The position numbers and the translations under genes are program-made. DNA of 59,111 bases from Planctomycetota bacterium. Lineage in GTDB: Bacteria > Planctomycetota > Planctomycetia > Planctomycetales > Planctomycetaceae. Shown piece after piece: positions 57,137-59,111 of this stretch (position 1 is its first letter; every line of letters begins with the position of its first letter). The notes below the pieces were generated by a model, which worked only from the letters and a program-made list of their open reading frames with translations, did not search any database and was not told the DNA's origin. The stretch is from positions 1 through 59,111 of the forward strand of contig QWPB01000042.1 of the NCBI GenBank assembly GCA_003671275.1. The letters are read 5' to 3'.

Positions 57137-58675
57137 CTACTTGGCCACGCCGAGGGCGCGGGTTTCCCGCATTACGACAACCTTCACCTCGCCGGGGTAG
57201 GTCATCTGGTCTTCGATTGACTGGGCAATGTCACGGGCCATTTTGGCGGCTTCGCGATCATTAATGGCCTTGGGGTCGACAATCACACGGACTTCGCGGC
57301 CTGCCTGCACGGCGTAGACCTGGTCCACGCCGGGAAAGCCGTAGGCAATCGACTCCAGATCTTCCAGGCGGCGGATGTATTTCTCCAGAGTCTCGCGACG
57401 AGCCCCCGGCCGCGCCGCCGAGCAGGCATCTGCTGCCGCCGTTAGAACTGTGTAGATGTAGTCCGGGCGGATGTCGTCGTGGTGGCCGAGAGCCGCGTGA
57501 ACGACTTCGGGGCCTTCGCCGTAACGCTTGAGCAGATCGGCTCCGATGGCGGGGTGGCCCCCTTCCATCTCGTGGTCCGCCGCTTTACCAATGTCATGCA
57601 GGAAGCCGCAGCGCCGCGCCAGCGTGCCGTCCAATCCCAACTGTTCGGCCATCATCCCCGTAAGGTAGGCCACTTCAATGGAATGCCGCAGTACGTTCTG
57701 GCTGTAGCTGACGCGGAACGACAACCGTCCCATCAGTTGGATCAGCTTCTCATGCAGGTTCGGACAGCCCGCCTCTTCCGCCCCGGCTCGCCCGAGCTTC
57801 ATGATGGTCTGGTCGATTTCCCGTTGCGTCTCGCGGACCGTGTCCTCGATCTTCTGCGGATGGATGCGACCGTCTTGGATCAGCTTGATAAGCGACTGCC
57901 GTGCCACTTCGCGGCGCACCGCGTCGAAAGCCGTCACCACCACTACGCCCGGCGTATCATCAACGATCACATCCACGCCGGTGGCCTGTTCAAAGGCCCG
58001 AATGTTGCGTCCTTCGCGACCGATAATCCGGCCCTTGACCTCATCGCTCGGGATGTCGATTGTCGAGACGGTGGTCTCCGACGTGTGCGTTGAAGCATAC
58101 CGCTGGATCGCCATCCCGATGATCTCGCGGGCCATCCGCTCGGAGTTCTCCTTGACTTCCCTCTCGTGCTTCAGAATCAAGCTGCCCGCCTCGGCCTGAA
58201 GCTCGCTCCCCAGTCGGGTCATCAGCTTCTCGGACGCCTGCTCTTTCGAAAGACCACTGATCTTGAAGAGTTCGTCCTGCTCGCGGCGGAACGCCTTGTC
58301 GAGTTCACGCTCTTGCGACTCCACAGACTTCAGTTTCTCCGTCAGACGGTTCTGCTGCGTCTGGAGCATCCGCTCCTTCTGCTTGATCTGACCGTCCAAT
58401 TCGTTCAGTCCAGACTCCCGCTTGTCGAGTTTTCGTTCTTCGTCCCGCAGCTCTTCGCGAACCTTTTTGAGTTCCTTGTCAATTTCGTCTTTTCGTCGCA
58501 GCAACTCTTCCTTGGCGTCCAGTTCACTTCGCTTGCGAACCGTCTCTGCCTCAGATTTCGCATCCTGAAGAACCTGATCCTTAGTGCGATAAGCCGGGCC
58601 CAATCGCATGCGATCAAACAACAGTCCACCCACAGCTCCCACCACGAGCCCCACAGCAGCGGCGATCCACACCAT
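57137..58675 (-). CDS. rny: ribonuclease Y
   Basis: RNase Y is a membrane-bound endoribonuclease that starts mRNA decay. The 512-residue product has an N-terminal transmembrane helix (about 3-20), a charged coiled coil (about 35-185), a KH domain with [10 protein letters not shown] (215-224) and an HD domain with the HD pair HDIGKA (360-365, His360/Asp361) and downstream GHHDD. Order, length and motifs match the family. It is divergent from no adjacent gene in the window, and its neighbours include csrA, another post-transcriptional regulator, 2 kb away. Confidence 0.97.
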   Translation of the reverse strand: MVWIAAAVGLVVGAVGGLLFDRMRLGPAYRTKDQVLQDAKSEAETVRKRSELDAKEELLRRKDEIDKELKKVREELRDEERKLDKRESGLNELDGQIKQKERMLQTQQNRLTEKLKSVESQERELDKAFRREQDELFKISGLSKEQASEKLMTRLGSELQAEAGSLILKHEREVKENSERMAREIIGMAIQRYASTHTSETTVSTIDIPSDEVKGRIIGREGRNIRAFEQATGVDVIVDDTPGVVVVTAFDAVRREVARQSLIKLIQDGRIHPQKIEDTVRETQREIDQTIMKLGRAGAEEAGCPNLHEKLIQLMGRLSFRVSYSQNVLRHSIEVAYLTGMMAEQLGLDGTLARRCGFLHDIGKAADHEMEGGHPAIGADLLKRYGEGPEVVHAALGHHDDIRPDYIYTVLTAAADACSAARPGARRETLEKYIRRLEDLESIAYGFPGVDQVYAVQAGREVRVIVDPKAINDREAAKMARDIAQSIEDQMTYPGEVKVVVMRETRALGVAK

Positions 58676-59111
58676 GCCACACCTCAGTTTCTGATCAGTA
58701 CCGAAAATCAGAACGTGCCACGAGCTGCCGATGAAGTCAGATCACCAGGAATTCCGCGTTGGCTAGCGGCCCCCTGTTTCACTCCGCGTGAGTGAGCCTC
58801 TTTTTCACCCCAAAACAGCTCAGCGTTCTCACCCCCGGCCCTGCTTGATGGTCAAAATAGTCGTCATAAGGCCCAGCGGCCCCTGATAGAGAGCCAGTTT
58901 ATCGGGGGGGGAGCGAACATCAACCCAATGTGCCGCTGTTAGTTGCGACGAGATCGCGAAGCTGAAAGGAGATCCGCCGAAGGAGCCTTTCAAAGAAATT
59001 TACAAAAGCAGCGGCGAGACGCTTGCGGGGGAAGAAAGAGCGGATACCATGTGCCTCCCACCTGCGACCGGCAGGTGTCGCGATCTTTGACAACATGGTT
59101 GGTGACCCCGA
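58676..59111. other. 436-bp region upstream of rny, reaching the window edge
   Basis: No open frame with coding character is present. Features seen are a G8 run at 58914-58921, a CACCTGC/GCAGGTG hairpin (59059-59077, loop GACCG) and a TTGACA hexamer at 59087-59092 that may be a -35 element for a gene outside the window. The composition between 58850 and 59000 is compatible with a small RNA, but nothing recognisable was found. Confidence 0.45.

Overview
The window looks like a chromosomal segment of a planctomycete, most likely of the Planctomycetaceae or a close family. It carries orphan DUF1501 and DUF1552 Tat-exported proteins, a very cysteine-rich 'YTV' cell-envelope protein, a Pkn-type kinase fused to a membrane domain, an FHA-CpaF ATPase fusion, an inverse-autotransporter-like beta-helix protein, a PQQ-like propeller and FAD-dependent exported oxidoreductases. 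GC content is high and genes are loosely packed in short operons on both strands. I saw no rRNA, tRNA, CRISPR array or complete insertion sequence.

Layout. 1-4345: a possible transposase tail, a His-rich lipoprotein and a plus-strand cluster of two small membrane proteins, a membrane Ser/Thr kinase and another membrane protein. 4436-9777: a ceramidase-like enzyme convergent with a large beta-helix surface protein, their stop codons interlocking. 10369-16846: a four-ACT aspartate kinase, a DUF1501 protein, a lactonase-family propeller and a DUF1552 protein. 16906-20317: FHA-CpaF ATPase and the YTV protein. 20718-27050: a sugar-phosphate isomerase-like protein, a UbiB/ABC1 kinase-like protein, a low-GC orphan gene bracketed by palindromic elements, and an exported FAD oxidoreductase. 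27249-31515: sucC, sucD and a PDZ protein whose protease and hydrolase active sites both look dead. 31617-34472: a hybrid histidine kinase. 34673-39519: a minus-strand GH32, sugar-binding lipoprotein and MFS transporter group, probably for fructan or sucrose-type sugars. 39924-45032: PQQ-like propeller, mutS and an exported esterase. 45080-48714: App1-type phosphatase, NtrC-type regulator without GAFTGA, and hisN. 48738-54625: acyltransferase, membrane protein, isomerase-like protein, GH15-like protein and birA. 54891-58675: csrA, a membrane-anchored coiled-coil protein and ribonuclease Y.

How genes work together. TCA-cycle sucCD is the only complete core pathway pair. The GH32/binding protein/MFS set is a plausible catabolic unit. 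csrA and rny, both post-transcriptional regulators, sit near each other around a coiled-coil membrane protein. Many gene products are predicted to be exported, as expected for a planctomycete that degrades polymers.

Most striking signals: (1) a palindromic repeat with 25-bp arms that occurs intergenically and also, in frame, inside mutS just before its Walker A motif; (2) a REPIN-like nested inverted repeat with three compensated base-pair differences; (3) a doubly inactivated HtrA/hydrolase fusion; (4) an NtrC-type regulator lacking GAFTGA; (5) ten-base homopolymer tracts at the start of a lipoprotein gene and just ahead of hisN. Gene boundaries were set by reading ribosome binding sites and protein families by eye; no database search was run.
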